A stretch of 10,433 nt of DNA. It comes from Candidatus Sigynarchaeota archaeon. GTDB lineage: Archaea > Asgardarchaeota > Lokiarchaeia > Sigynarchaeales > Sigynarchaeaceae. The notes under the pieces are model-generated. The model was not told the origin of the DNA. It worked only from the letters and a program-made list of their open reading frames with translations, and made no database searches. Below are positions 1 through 6,800 of this stretch, one piece after another. The stretch is from the NCBI GenBank assembly GCA_030587525.1, contig JAUQYW010000305.1, positions 1 through 10,433 on the forward strand, read 5' to 3'. The position numbers and the translations under genes are program-made. How positions within the stretch are numbered: the stretch's first letter is position 1; each line of letters begins with the position of its first letter.

Positions 1-268
1 CGCGCATGGTTTTCTTTGCATCAGCCATGGCTTGAGTGTTGCTCGCAGCCTTTCGACCAAATTCCACTAATTCACTTGGGTTTAACTTCGTGAATTCGAT
101 CAGTAATTCCACGCCACGAAGGACCATACTTTGGTGCTTCTGATACTCCCGTGACGATTTATCTGCAGTATTGATTCCCTTCTTTGCGCCGAATGACGAG
201 TTTATCGTTTCGGACACTTCCAAGAACGATAGGAGGGAATTCCTTGATTCCGAGGTTTTGTTTGCCAT
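1..268 (-). CDS. Unrecognised small helical protein, 5' part only (3' end off the window)
   Basis: An open minus-strand frame starts with ATG at 268-266 and runs without a stop to the left edge, giving 89 residues beginning MANKTSESRN. I do not recognise the family. The sequence is polar and charged and probably mostly helical. It has a Ser/Asn-rich N-terminus, a central stretch reading QSMVLRGVELLIEFTKLNPS, and an Ala/Lys-rich end. There is no signal peptide, membrane helix, cysteine cluster or known catalytic motif. The ribosome-binding site is weak (AAGGCG, about 8 nt before the ATG), and an AT-rich minus-strand box lies about 55-65 bases upstream. The gene is divergent from the 141-aa gene at 577. 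Normal codon use and the absence of stops support coding. The role is unknown, and the product may be much longer. Confidence 0.6.
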   Translation of the reverse strand, partial: MANKTSESRNSLLSFLEVSETINSSFGAKKGINTADKSSREYQKHQSMVLRGVELLIEFTKLNPSELVEFGRKAASNTQAMADAKKTMR

Positions 269-322
269 TTATATCGCCTTAACGATTTAATCTTAACGAC
301 AATGGGATAGAATAAATTGTCC

Positions 323-334
323 TTAATAAATTTA
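323..334 (-). promoter_or_regulatory. Possible TATA-like box for the leftward partial gene
   Basis: Read on the minus strand, the AT-rich run TTAAATTTATTAAGG lies here, 55-65 bases upstream of the ATG at 268. That is compatible with an archaeal TATA box and a leader of about 30 nt. Composition alone supports it, and several nearby AT-rich runs could serve equally well. Confidence 0.3.
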
Positions 335-351
335 ACTTTCCCAAAAAGAAG

Positions 352-531
352 TTGTGGAATTATGAATTAAATGAGACTTTCGTAGAGGTTGGTATCGTAG
401 GCGATCGTGCAGCCGCGATGAGGAAAAGCATCTCGACGATCATATTCTTGATGCTTGTCGGAGCTATAAAAGAGGAAATACTGTGGTGCATCGGGTCGAG
501 CATGGTGCATTGGGTCACTACGGATATTTAA
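352..531 (+). CDS. Doubtful small ORF, possible small membrane peptide
   Basis: The frame is open from 316 to a TAA at 529-531. Possible starts are TTG at 352 (59 aa) or ATG at 418 (37 aa). The ATG version contains a hydrophobic stretch, ISTIIFLMLVGAIKEEIL, that could span a membrane. Upstream residues read VEVGIVGDRAAAMRK, which is not obviously random. Against it, there is no convincing ribosome-binding site, and the frame overlaps the direct repeats and part of the TATA box assigned to the next gene. It may be a chance frame or a gene remnant. I do not recognise a family. Confidence 0.2.
   Translation: MWNYELNETFVEVGIVGDRAAAMRKSISTIIFLMLVGAIKEEILWCIGSSMVHWVTTDI
484..516 (+). promoter_or_regulatory. 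Two-copy 14-bp direct repeat just upstream of a TATA box
   Basis: The 14-mer TGGTGCATCGGGTC (484-497) recurs as TGGTGCATTGGGTC (503-516) with one mismatch and a 19-bp period, close to two helical turns. The second copy ends about 9 bp before the TATA-like box at 525-534. Placement and spacing fit a regulator-binding site controlling the 141-aa gene. This is inferred from position; no regulator is identified. Confidence 0.4.
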
Positions 532-534
532 ATA
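525..534 (+). promoter_or_regulatory. TATA-like box for the 141-aa gene
   Basis: The run TATTTAAATA matches the archaeal TATA consensus well. Initiation about 25 bp downstream would fall near 555-560, giving a leader of roughly 20 nt before the ATG at 577. A second candidate, CTATAAAAG at 464-472, would give a longer leader. Confidence 0.5.
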
Positions 535-576
535 GATGAATCGCGCAAGACACCTTGATACGGTAAGGTGAAAGAA

Positions 577-1002
577 ATGGGCACGGAAATCCAGAACGCT
601 GGTGTCACGGCGATGGCACGAGGCACCATCCGATTGCTTGACGGGACGCTCATCGACGCGTCGATCCGGTTCTCGAGCGAGGTGGATTTATCGTTCGTTC
701 GTGAATCCATCGCGCGAAAGGCTTGCACGATTTTTCCACATGACAAGACCGTGACGACGTGGACGAACCCGGGTCGGGATCATCCTGGAAAATCGAAGCT
801 ATACGGCGTTGGCCGGATGCACGTGTTCGTGAACGATTACCCGGTCGGAGATTTCATGCGCGTGATACCGGATCGAACGTTGCGTGCCGTCGGTGCCGAC
901 ATCGTGATCGGGAACGGGATCATGAAACCGCTGGGAATTCACGTTCACGGCGGCACGGTCGTCATACCCCGTCAAACAAACCCGGTATCGGTGATAAAAT
1001 GA
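577..1002 (+). CDS. 141-aa uncharacterised protein with faint retropepsin-like (clan AA) shape
   Basis: I chose the ATG at 577 because GGTG at 567-570 sits six bases upstream as a Shine-Dalgarno-like site; a GTG at 568 would add three residues. The 141-residue protein is soluble and beta-rich, with no signal or membrane helix. The layout recalls a single retropepsin-like barrel: an N-terminal hairpin (residues 14-31), a segment SSEVDLSFVRESIARKA (33-49) where such proteases carry DTGA followed by a helix, a hairpin near 80-95, and a late AVGADIVIGNGIMKPLGI (104-121) resembling the conserved D-V-I-I-G-x-D-x-L-x-x-x-G motif, followed by a short strand. The catalytic Asp position appears to be Ser33, so a protease would be inactive. 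The resemblance is by eye and weak. The neighbours do not help. Existence of the gene is well supported; the fold is not. Confidence 0.8.
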   Translation: MGTEIQNAGVTAMARGTIRLLDGTLIDASIRFSSEVDLSFVRESIARKACTIFPHDKTVTTWTNPGRDHPGKSKLYGVGRMHVFVNDYPVGDFMRVIPDRTLRAVGADIVIGNGIMKPLGIHVHGGTVVIPRQTNPVSVIK

Positions 1003-1073
1003 GTTGGGCTTGGGCTTGGGAAAAGTAATTTCTAAAATTCTAACCTGGTTTTCTATATTCGAACTGAGTGCTA

Positions 1074-1083
1074 ATTAATAAAT
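1074..1083 (+). promoter_or_regulatory. Possible TATA-like box for the 652-aa membrane protein gene
   Basis: The run TTAATAAATG lies about 90 bp before the ATG at 1174, within the 171-bp gap after the previous stop. Initiation near 1105-1110 would leave a leader of about 65 nt. Other AT-rich runs (1021-1060 and 1131-1150) are alternatives, and co-transcription with the upstream gene is also possible. Confidence 0.25.
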
Positions 1084-1173
1084 GATGGTGGAGCGCCTAT
1101 TGGAGGTTTAACATATCCACATTATTGGGCATTTTTAATCAGTTTTTTATTCCCATTTGGGTAAGAGAGATGT

Positions 1174-3132
1174 ATGGAACGCAAAAGAAACCTATTTCGG
1201 AATTTCGACATCCGCCTCGTGACCAGGGATGCGCACGCGGGAAATTTCCTGTTCCTCACGTTCATACTCGTGCAATATACCTTCATTCCGCTATCACGTG
1301 GTGCACTCAACCTGATCGACCAAGCATTCATCCTTGTTCTCTTCGGAATGCTCGTTACTTTTAACTTGCTCGGGGTGATCTTTTATCGGCTCCAATCCGC
1401 AAACGTGGGGAGTTCGTTCATCCTCTTGTTCTCGACGGCACTGCTCGTCTACATGGCGGTGTATTATAACGGCCTTTTCAACGCCTTGGTGTTCGGGATC
1501 CTTGTGTTTCTCATCATCATGAATATTTTTGGCATGGTCATGAATAGCCGATTGTATTGGAACAAACCACGGCGTGACAAGTTCTTCACCAAGCTGGATT
1601 GGACGCGACATAACGGTCGAAAAGTGGTCAAGATTGTCGCGATCACGGGAATCTTTTTTGCGTTGGCCGTCAGCTCTTACTACAGTTTTTGGTTGCCGAT
1701 TACGGTGCGCCCCGCGGACTGGGCGAAAACGACGAGCAGTTACTGGGGGCCCATCACCATGTCAACGTCGAGTTGCACGTCAACCATCACGCCCGTGACG
1801 AACACGACGTTAATGGTGAACAATACATGCTTGTCTAACGATCCGTCGAATTTCGTGAATGGATCACTGGCATGGATCACGAGCGTCGTTGTCGTGGGAA
1901 ATACATTCAATTATTGTAACTATTCCAAGGGCGCGAAAAGCTACCCGAACGGTTCCGTGTTCCTTTCCACTGCCTTGCCACTCGTCGGTACAGTGAACGT
2001 TACCTTCGTATACGTCACCAATTGGGAGGTCCTCCAAGGTCTTTCTATCGGGGAGTCAACCATCATCCTGAACTACTACGAGGACGCTTACTTCAACACC
2101 GCGCACTTCTTCGATGCCATCCAATACACGTATCTCTTCCAGCTTTTAGATTACTGGGAGGTGAAGTATTATCTGAACGTTAATTCGGGCGCGATTGACG
2201 CTCCAAACGTGTTCAATTACCTGGACACGATCCCAAGATGCTATCGCATGCTCAATTGGATGTTGAACATGAGCGGGGAAGGTTTCTGCCAAAAATTCAT
2301 CGGCATCAGCCTTGACATGGAGGGTGGAGACCACGCCGTTCCGGTCGGGAACCCAGGTGGCTCGACCCTGCCACCATTTCAAGGACTCCTTCCAAACGGG
2401 ACGGGTGACATTCCCGGAAACGAGTTTTTGGATACCTGGTATCGTTCTAATGAACAGAACCGGACACTTTATCAGCAAGCCTTGGACGCTTACGAAGGCG
2501 TGTATCAATACGCCGCGTATCTCGGTAAGAATGCTTACATCGTGCTCGGCTGGGGGGAGATGCATGACATCTTGGATGGCGATATCGACACGGGGCGGAT
2601 TCCCGTGATGCCACGTGGTGACAAGAACGTGTACTTCGGTATCATGAGCTACGAGGATAGCATGATAACAGGCGGGCGATTCCAAGTTTACAGGGATTGC
2701 GTTGAGCAACAACACTTCTTTGGACAGCAAGGCCGATCGATCTTGCTGGGCTGGCTCGGGTATGATAACATAAGGTGGTATACCAGCGACGAGCAAGGCT
2801 TTCAGAACTACATCAACGATTGCCTCATTGCCCAGGCCACGGGCATCACCGAGATATTTACCGCCCCGCTAAATTCCCTACAGGCTAAATGGGGCGACGA
2901 TTGCGTCCTACGCCTGCACAACGCGCTGAATGTCGACCCGAAGCGCGCGATCTCGTTCACACCAGGCCCATGGAGAAGTGACTTGGGATATATCCCGGAT
3001 TACACGAAAAACTTTAATTATCCATGGGTGTTTGCCGTGTACGTGTTGCTGATGTTCGCGTGGGTCGTCGCTTTCGGGATGGTCGGCAAGTATCGCCGCC
3101 CGATCGTGACCTCGATGAATTCCGGGCGATAA
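1174..3132 (+). CDS. 652-aa polytopic membrane protein with large exoplasmic TIM-barrel-like (glycosidase-type) domain
   Basis: There are five N-terminal membrane helices at about residues 23-40, 48-70, 80-99, 101-123 and 152-172, and a sixth at 617-638. Positive charges at the N-terminus, 130-152 and 639-642 place both ends inside and residues 175-616 outside. That outer region has several N-x-S/T sequons and nine cysteines, fitting a glycosylated, possibly disulfide-bonded domain. From about 370 it shows successive hydrophobic strands ending in acidic or aromatic residues: FIGISLDMEGGD (375-386), AYIVLGWGEMHD (454-465), NVYFGIMSYED (485-495), SILLGWLGYDN (522-532) and GITEIFTAPLNSL (557-569). 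This pattern is typical of TIM-barrel glycoside hydrolases, and D381/E383 are candidate catalytic acids. The fold is my inference; I recognise no named family. ATG 1174 fits the start, with only a weak upstream GAGAGA. A poly-T terminator follows. A role in surface glycan processing is plausible. Confidence 0.85.
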   Translation: MERKRNLFRNFDIRLVTRDAHAGNFLFLTFILVQYTFIPLSRGALNLIDQAFILVLFGMLVTFNLLGVIFYRLQSANVGSSFILLFSTALLVYMAVYYNGLFNALVFGILVFLIIMNIFGMVMNSRLYWNKPRRDKFFTKLDWTRHNGRKVVKIVAITGIFFALAVSSYYSFWLPITVRPADWAKTTSSYWGPITMSTSSCTSTITPVTNTTLMVNNTCLSNDPSNFVNGSLAWITSVVVVGNTFNYCNYSKGAKSYPNGSVFLSTALPLVGTVNVTFVYVTNWEVLQGLSIGESTIILNYYEDAYFNTAHFFDAIQYTYLFQLLDYWEVKYYLNVNSGAIDAPNVFNYLDTIPRCYRMLNWMLNMSGEGFCQKFIGISLDMEGGDHAVPVGNPGGSTLPPFQGLLPNGTGDIPGNEFLDTWYRSNEQNRTLYQQALDAYEGVYQYAAYLGKNAYIVLGWGEMHDILDGDIDTGRIPVMPRGDKNVYFGIMSYEDSMITGGRFQVYRDCVEQQHFFGQQGRSILLGWLGYDNIRWYTSDEQGFQNYINDCLIAQATGITEIFTAPLNSLQAKWGDDCVLRLHNALNVDPKRAISFTPGPWRSDLGYIPDYTKNFNYPWVFAVYVLLMFAWVVAFGMVGKYRRPIVTSMNSGR

Positions 3133-3198
3133 GGCATGATTTCTGGCTTCACGGACGCGATGGCGGATCAATGAAGAGCCGTGCCCGAGCGATCATGA

Positions 3199-3214
3199 TT
3201 TTCTTCTTTTTTTT
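3199..3214 (+). terminator. Poly-T terminator after the 652-aa gene
   Basis: A pyrimidine run of 14 T and 2 C, ending in eight Ts, lies 67 bp after the stop codon at 3132. Oligo-T tracts without a strong hairpin are the usual intrinsic termination signal in archaea. Confidence 0.55.
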
Positions 3215-3276
3215 ACTTAACCGAGAATATTGTGTTGATGCCTATCATGGTAGGTCGACAGCATCGGGCACCGAGG

Positions 3277-3328
3277 CAATTTAACACAAAACACTTGGTT
3301 GTCAATTTAACACAAAATACTTGGTTGT
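3277..3328 (+). repeat. Tandem duplication of a 26-bp AT-rich unit
   Basis: Positions 3277-3302 and 3303-3328 are two directly adjacent 26-bp copies that differ at one base (C at 3292, T at 3318). Each begins CAATTTAACACAAAA and ends CTTGGTTGT. The unit is AT-rich and non-coding in context, and the pair ends nine bases before the CRISPR-repeat-like sequence. It could be part of a leader-like region, a regulator-binding pair or a replication-slippage product. Confidence 0.9.
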
Positions 3329-3333
3329 CTGCA

Positions 3334-3357
3334 GGGTGTTTCCTTGCAGAAACACCC
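3334..3357 (+). other. Perfect 9-bp stem hairpin
   Basis: GGGTGTTTC (3334-3342) and GAAACACCC (3349-3357) are perfect inverted repeats around the 6-nt loop CTTGCA. No T-run follows, so it does not look like a terminator. It overlaps the left half of the CRISPR-repeat-like element. Confidence 0.7.
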
Positions 3358-3377
3358 GCTGAATCAGCGATTGAAAC
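3338..3377 (+). CRISPR. Solitary CRISPR-repeat-like sequence (no array)
   Basis: This 40-bp stretch starts GTTTC and ends ATTGAAAC, the classic terminal signature of many CRISPR repeats. A 6-bp inverted repeat, CGCTGA (3357-3362) and TCAGCG (3364-3369), sits directly before the final 8 bases, where the repeat stem lies relative to the 8-nt crRNA 5' handle. The core could also be taken as 3343-3377 (35 bp). An AT-rich, tandemly repeated stretch lies immediately upstream, the side a leader would occupy for this orientation. No second copy exists in the window and no cas gene is present, so it is at most an orphan or relic repeat. Chance resemblance remains possible. Confidence 0.3.
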
Positions 3378-3399
3378 TTCTCTTTTATCTTCACGTTAA

Positions 3400-3669
3400 A
3401 TTGCATGCAAGCACACTCTTTTAAAGTTAAGATCAGTCCCGCTCGCGTCGCTTGAACGCCAGCTCGTACGTGCCCTTGAATGGTACTTCGCCCCGCTTCG
3501 TCAGCGGGGGATAGGTCTGCTATTTGCCTGGTTCATCATCGGCACCCAGCTTTCCGATGCCATGGCATCAATCTTTCTCATTTTTCTCCCCGCGATCTCG
3601 GGGTCGTATGTTTTCATTCTCGTCATGTTTAAGCGCCGGATCAACACCACGACCGAGCAGATCTCCTAA
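3400..3669 (+). pseudogene. Start-less 3' remnant of a membrane-protein gene
   Basis: A frame open from 3400, just after an in-frame TAA at 3397-3399, to a TAA at 3667-3669 encodes about 89 residues with a coherent protein-like pattern. There is an amphipathic stretch, ASLERQLVRALEWYFAPLRQ, then two hydrophobic segments, GIGLLFAWFIIGTQLSDA and ASIFLIFLPAISGSYVFI, then a positive VMFKRRIN tail. No ATG, GTG or TTG precedes the membrane segments; the first ATG lies between them. It therefore looks like the C-terminal end of a longer membrane protein whose 5' part was lost near the repeat and hairpin cluster at 3277-3377. I do not recognise the family. A 14-bp perfect palindrome, GATGCCATGGCATC, lies within it at 3556-3569. 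It could also be a very small gene with an unusual start. Confidence 0.45.
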
Positions 3670-3779
3670 ATCCGTTTTTCACGCGATGGACATGCACCTT
3701 TTTCATATACATTGCCATTCCTCGGAAAAACCGTGTCGCCGACCCGGTCATCGACGGATTTGGTCGCGTATCCGAATCA

Positions 3780-3804
3780 TTTTATAATTCAAATACTAAA
3801 TATA
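3780..3804 (+). promoter_or_regulatory. TATA-like boxes for the 1614-aa surface protein gene
   Basis: Two AT-rich boxes lie here: TTTTATAATT (3780-3788 region) and CTAAATATA (3796-3804). They are about 65 and 50 bp upstream of the ATG at 3851. Either would place initiation between roughly 3810 and 3830, near the palindrome at 3821. Confidence 0.45.
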
Positions 3805-3820
3805 CGGACAAGGGGTATAT

Positions 3821-3832
3821 GTTTGTACAAAC
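3821..3832 (+). promoter_or_regulatory. 12-bp perfect palindrome, candidate operator
   Basis: GTTTGTACAAAC is a perfect 12-bp palindrome lying downstream of the TATA-like boxes, where transcription would start, and 18 bp before the ATG of the surface protein gene. A dimeric repressor bound here would block initiation. No regulator is identified, and the role is inferred from symmetry and position. Confidence 0.35.
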
Positions 3833-3850
3833 GGCAAGGTTTGATTCAGA

Positions 3851-6800
3851 ATGAAAGCGAAAAAAATACTAACACGATTAGCACCCGTTCTATTTGTTGT
3901 GACCATGTCCGCGTTTCTCAGTGTAGGTATCTTTATGCAAGGTATTAATGACGTGGCTAATGATGATTCTACTCAAGCCACGCTCGCCGATACGAGTTTT
4001 CAAGCGTCTGATACCAAGATCACCAAGAATTGGCAAGCAATAGAAACGCTAGATTCATGGTGGAGCGGAAGCTGGCAGTACAGAAAAAAGCTCACGATAA
4101 CGGAGCCAGGTTTGATGGATAGATTAAATGACCCCGTCAACCTCTATATCGATTTCTCGAGCGAAGGAAACGTGGCTCGCGTGAATAGCATCCGCATTAC
4201 TCTTTTCAACAGCAGCACATTAAATTGGAACGAGATTCCCTCCCAAGTTTGGAATGCCACGAACGTTGGAGGCTTCCATATTCGCTGCACGGTCTTATTT
4301 TTCGTCAACATGACAAAAGGGGATAGCGAAGTGTATTATATCTATTATGATCCAACCTATAACACGGCACCTATATATCCAGACAGGATAACAGCACGCG
4401 GGATCAATGATATAGCTATCACGAACGATGGTGTCATGCCAACGGTACGCCACGTGAATGGAACGTCGTGGGCGAATAGTGATGCAATTCAAATTCTTGT
4501 AAATGGACAACCACAAGCCTCGGTTTGCCTCGTCGATACTATGCGTGGAGCTTCGGACTGGGGTGGTTGCGCCAATTCCATTTACAGCGCGAGATATGGT
4601 GGGACGGATGTGTTCAATGTCGGTGCACAAACTTGGATGTCTATCGGCGAGATGGCATTACAAGCGACGAGAATACCAGATCCTTTCGATGGCAGCGATC
4701 AATATGCGGCTCAGCGTTGCAATGTCGGCCCGGATAATCCCGCGGAAGCATGGGATGGCCAGGGCATCGTCAATGTCACGGATGATGGCCCGCTATTCAC
4801 GCGTATAAAGATCCACACGACCGATGGTGCCTTTAGCACGTCATACCCTCAAAATCATGTCAATTACTGGTACCGGGACACGTTCAATACTAGTGTCGTG
4901 AACGACACGGGAGCATATAGAGGCGGGGCTCCAGGTTATGGCGCGGGTGCACAAGGATACGTGAAATACGATATCTATTACACGTTTTATTATTTTGGAT
5001 CACGCACCTTCTGCAAAATTGACATGGATATATCAGCAAAACCCGTGCGGGGAACGAATGCATCGTATGCATACACGCGCAGCAATTACCAGGACACCGA
5101 TGTTAACTTTAAAAATTTCGGTGATTGGCCACATCTCGGTCAATTAGTTAGAGCAACGACGGGCACTGTCGCACAAGATAGAAAGGCTTGGTACGGCTCG
5201 AAATATGGATTGTACAATATGCTCGTCGGTGATCGCCGCCGTGATTATCCCATCGAGCCTTGGACCGCCTGGTACGACACGGCTGGTGATCCAACTGCAG
5301 GATTATTCGCGATCACGAACAGTATTGGATGGGAAGTCACGTCGCTTGCCGTGGGTGGTATTGGTCCGAATTCACTTCTCCAGCAAATCCTGCCAGAAGG
5401 TCACCAGGGAGATATATTCACGCTTCGGAGGAATCAAGTTTTATCCTATGATTATTACTTGTTAACAAGTCCGTCGTCATCAAATTGGTCCGAGACCCGT
5501 GACATGTGCCGTCGAATGAATCAACCAGTTTCGCTCACGCTGTCTAGCAGAGAATTATTCACGCACAACGCTATGTTTATCCACGTTCGTGACCGGAACA
5601 CCCTAACTGCTCGCGGCGTGCGGGTAATAGTCAACAATTCAGGGAACACGGCGACCTTGAACAGCACCTGGGTCGATGTAAATGGTAATACTACACACTT
5701 ACGTTTCCCGGATGGGAGTTATAACGTCTACGTGGAGATGTTCACACCAAATACCGCTCAAAGATACATTGTATCGAGCCAGCTGGTGTCTCTAGATCAT
5801 ACTCAGCCATCGACACGAATCAGGTACTTAACATACACTGCGAACATGGCGAATTTGACAATCCGGGTCGTAAATTGGGCTAGAAACAATGAAAGTCTAA
5901 CAGGGGCACAGATACGCATTCTGAATTCGAGCAATAATAATCTGATTGAGCAGAGCTTCACGCTAAGTGGAACGGCTTCTTTTAGACTTTATAGCCAAGC
6001 TCCAGGAACGCAATACATCATCCAGGTTTGGTATGGCAGCTTGTTGCGAACGGCAAATATCACCACTTATTCATTGAACGGGAATGTTAACGTGAACATC
6101 GGAGTTGCCATCGAGACCACGTCGATCCAGACGATATCGCAGCCACTTTCCGTGAACTTCGGCGGCACGTACACCACGACCTTCTATTACCACAAGTCCG
6201 ACAACACGGCAATCCGGTACAATCCATCCAGCATCATGGTGAGCAGCGCTTTTGATTCGTTGTATTGGAGCCAGGGAACTGATTACACGTGGTCCGTGGC
6301 CTCGAACTTGATCACGCTCAACTTGATCTCGGGTGCCGCGCAAAAATTGAATGATACTGGCGTGTTCGAGGTATACATCTACGCGATCAACAGCACGGTC
6401 GAAAACGCCACGGACAAGATATTCGTGGTCGTGGATCCCATCGCGACGGGCATTGACGCCTTCGTAAACGGCACGAACATCACGTCAACGGGCAGCAGCG
6501 AGATCACTTACTCGGAACACTTCAAGGTAGACATCTTGTTCTTCCGGCTGTCGCCCCGCACCAACATCACGAGCACCGCGACGGTCACCATGACGAACGG
6601 GTCTGGTGGCTCTTGGGTACTATCTGCAGCGGGCAATTACTACACGACCACGATCGATAGTTTGAACCTAAGCGAATCGAACAAGTACTCCTTCGTGGTC
6701 ACGGCAACGAGTCCTTCCTACGAGCAACAAGTGTTCAAGTTCAGCATCTTCACGCGGCCCATAGCATCGGAGCTGCGGGTCTCCACGTCATTACACCCGG

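Noticed and set aside
1004..1020. Nearly three tandem copies of TTGGGC just after the stop of the 141-aa gene
   Set aside because: Too short and too simple to interpret; ordinary low-complexity sequence is enough to explain it.
2146..2796. 216-codon open frame on the minus strand
   Set aside because: It is antisense to the 652-aa membrane protein, whose membrane helices, sequons and strand pattern are clearly coding; the antisense product has no recognisable feature.
3241..3254. Near-palindrome CCTATCATGGTAGG
   Set aside because: Imperfect, short, and not placed relative to a promoter or start codon.
3401..3410. TTGCATGCAA palindrome as a second, degenerate CRISPR repeat
   Set aside because: Only the first few bases resemble the repeat-like element. 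It lies too close (23 bases) for a normal spacer and lacks the ATTGAAAC end.
3755..3774. CGGAT and ATCCG inverted repeat with a 10-base gap
   Set aside because: A 5-bp stem is expected by chance in a region of this length, and no T-run or other sign of function follows.
3524..3787. 87-codon open frame starting at an ATG-like position
   Set aside because: It is Ser/Pro/Arg-rich and in a different frame from the remnant with two membrane segments, which has the more protein-like pattern. It also runs into the promoter of the next gene.
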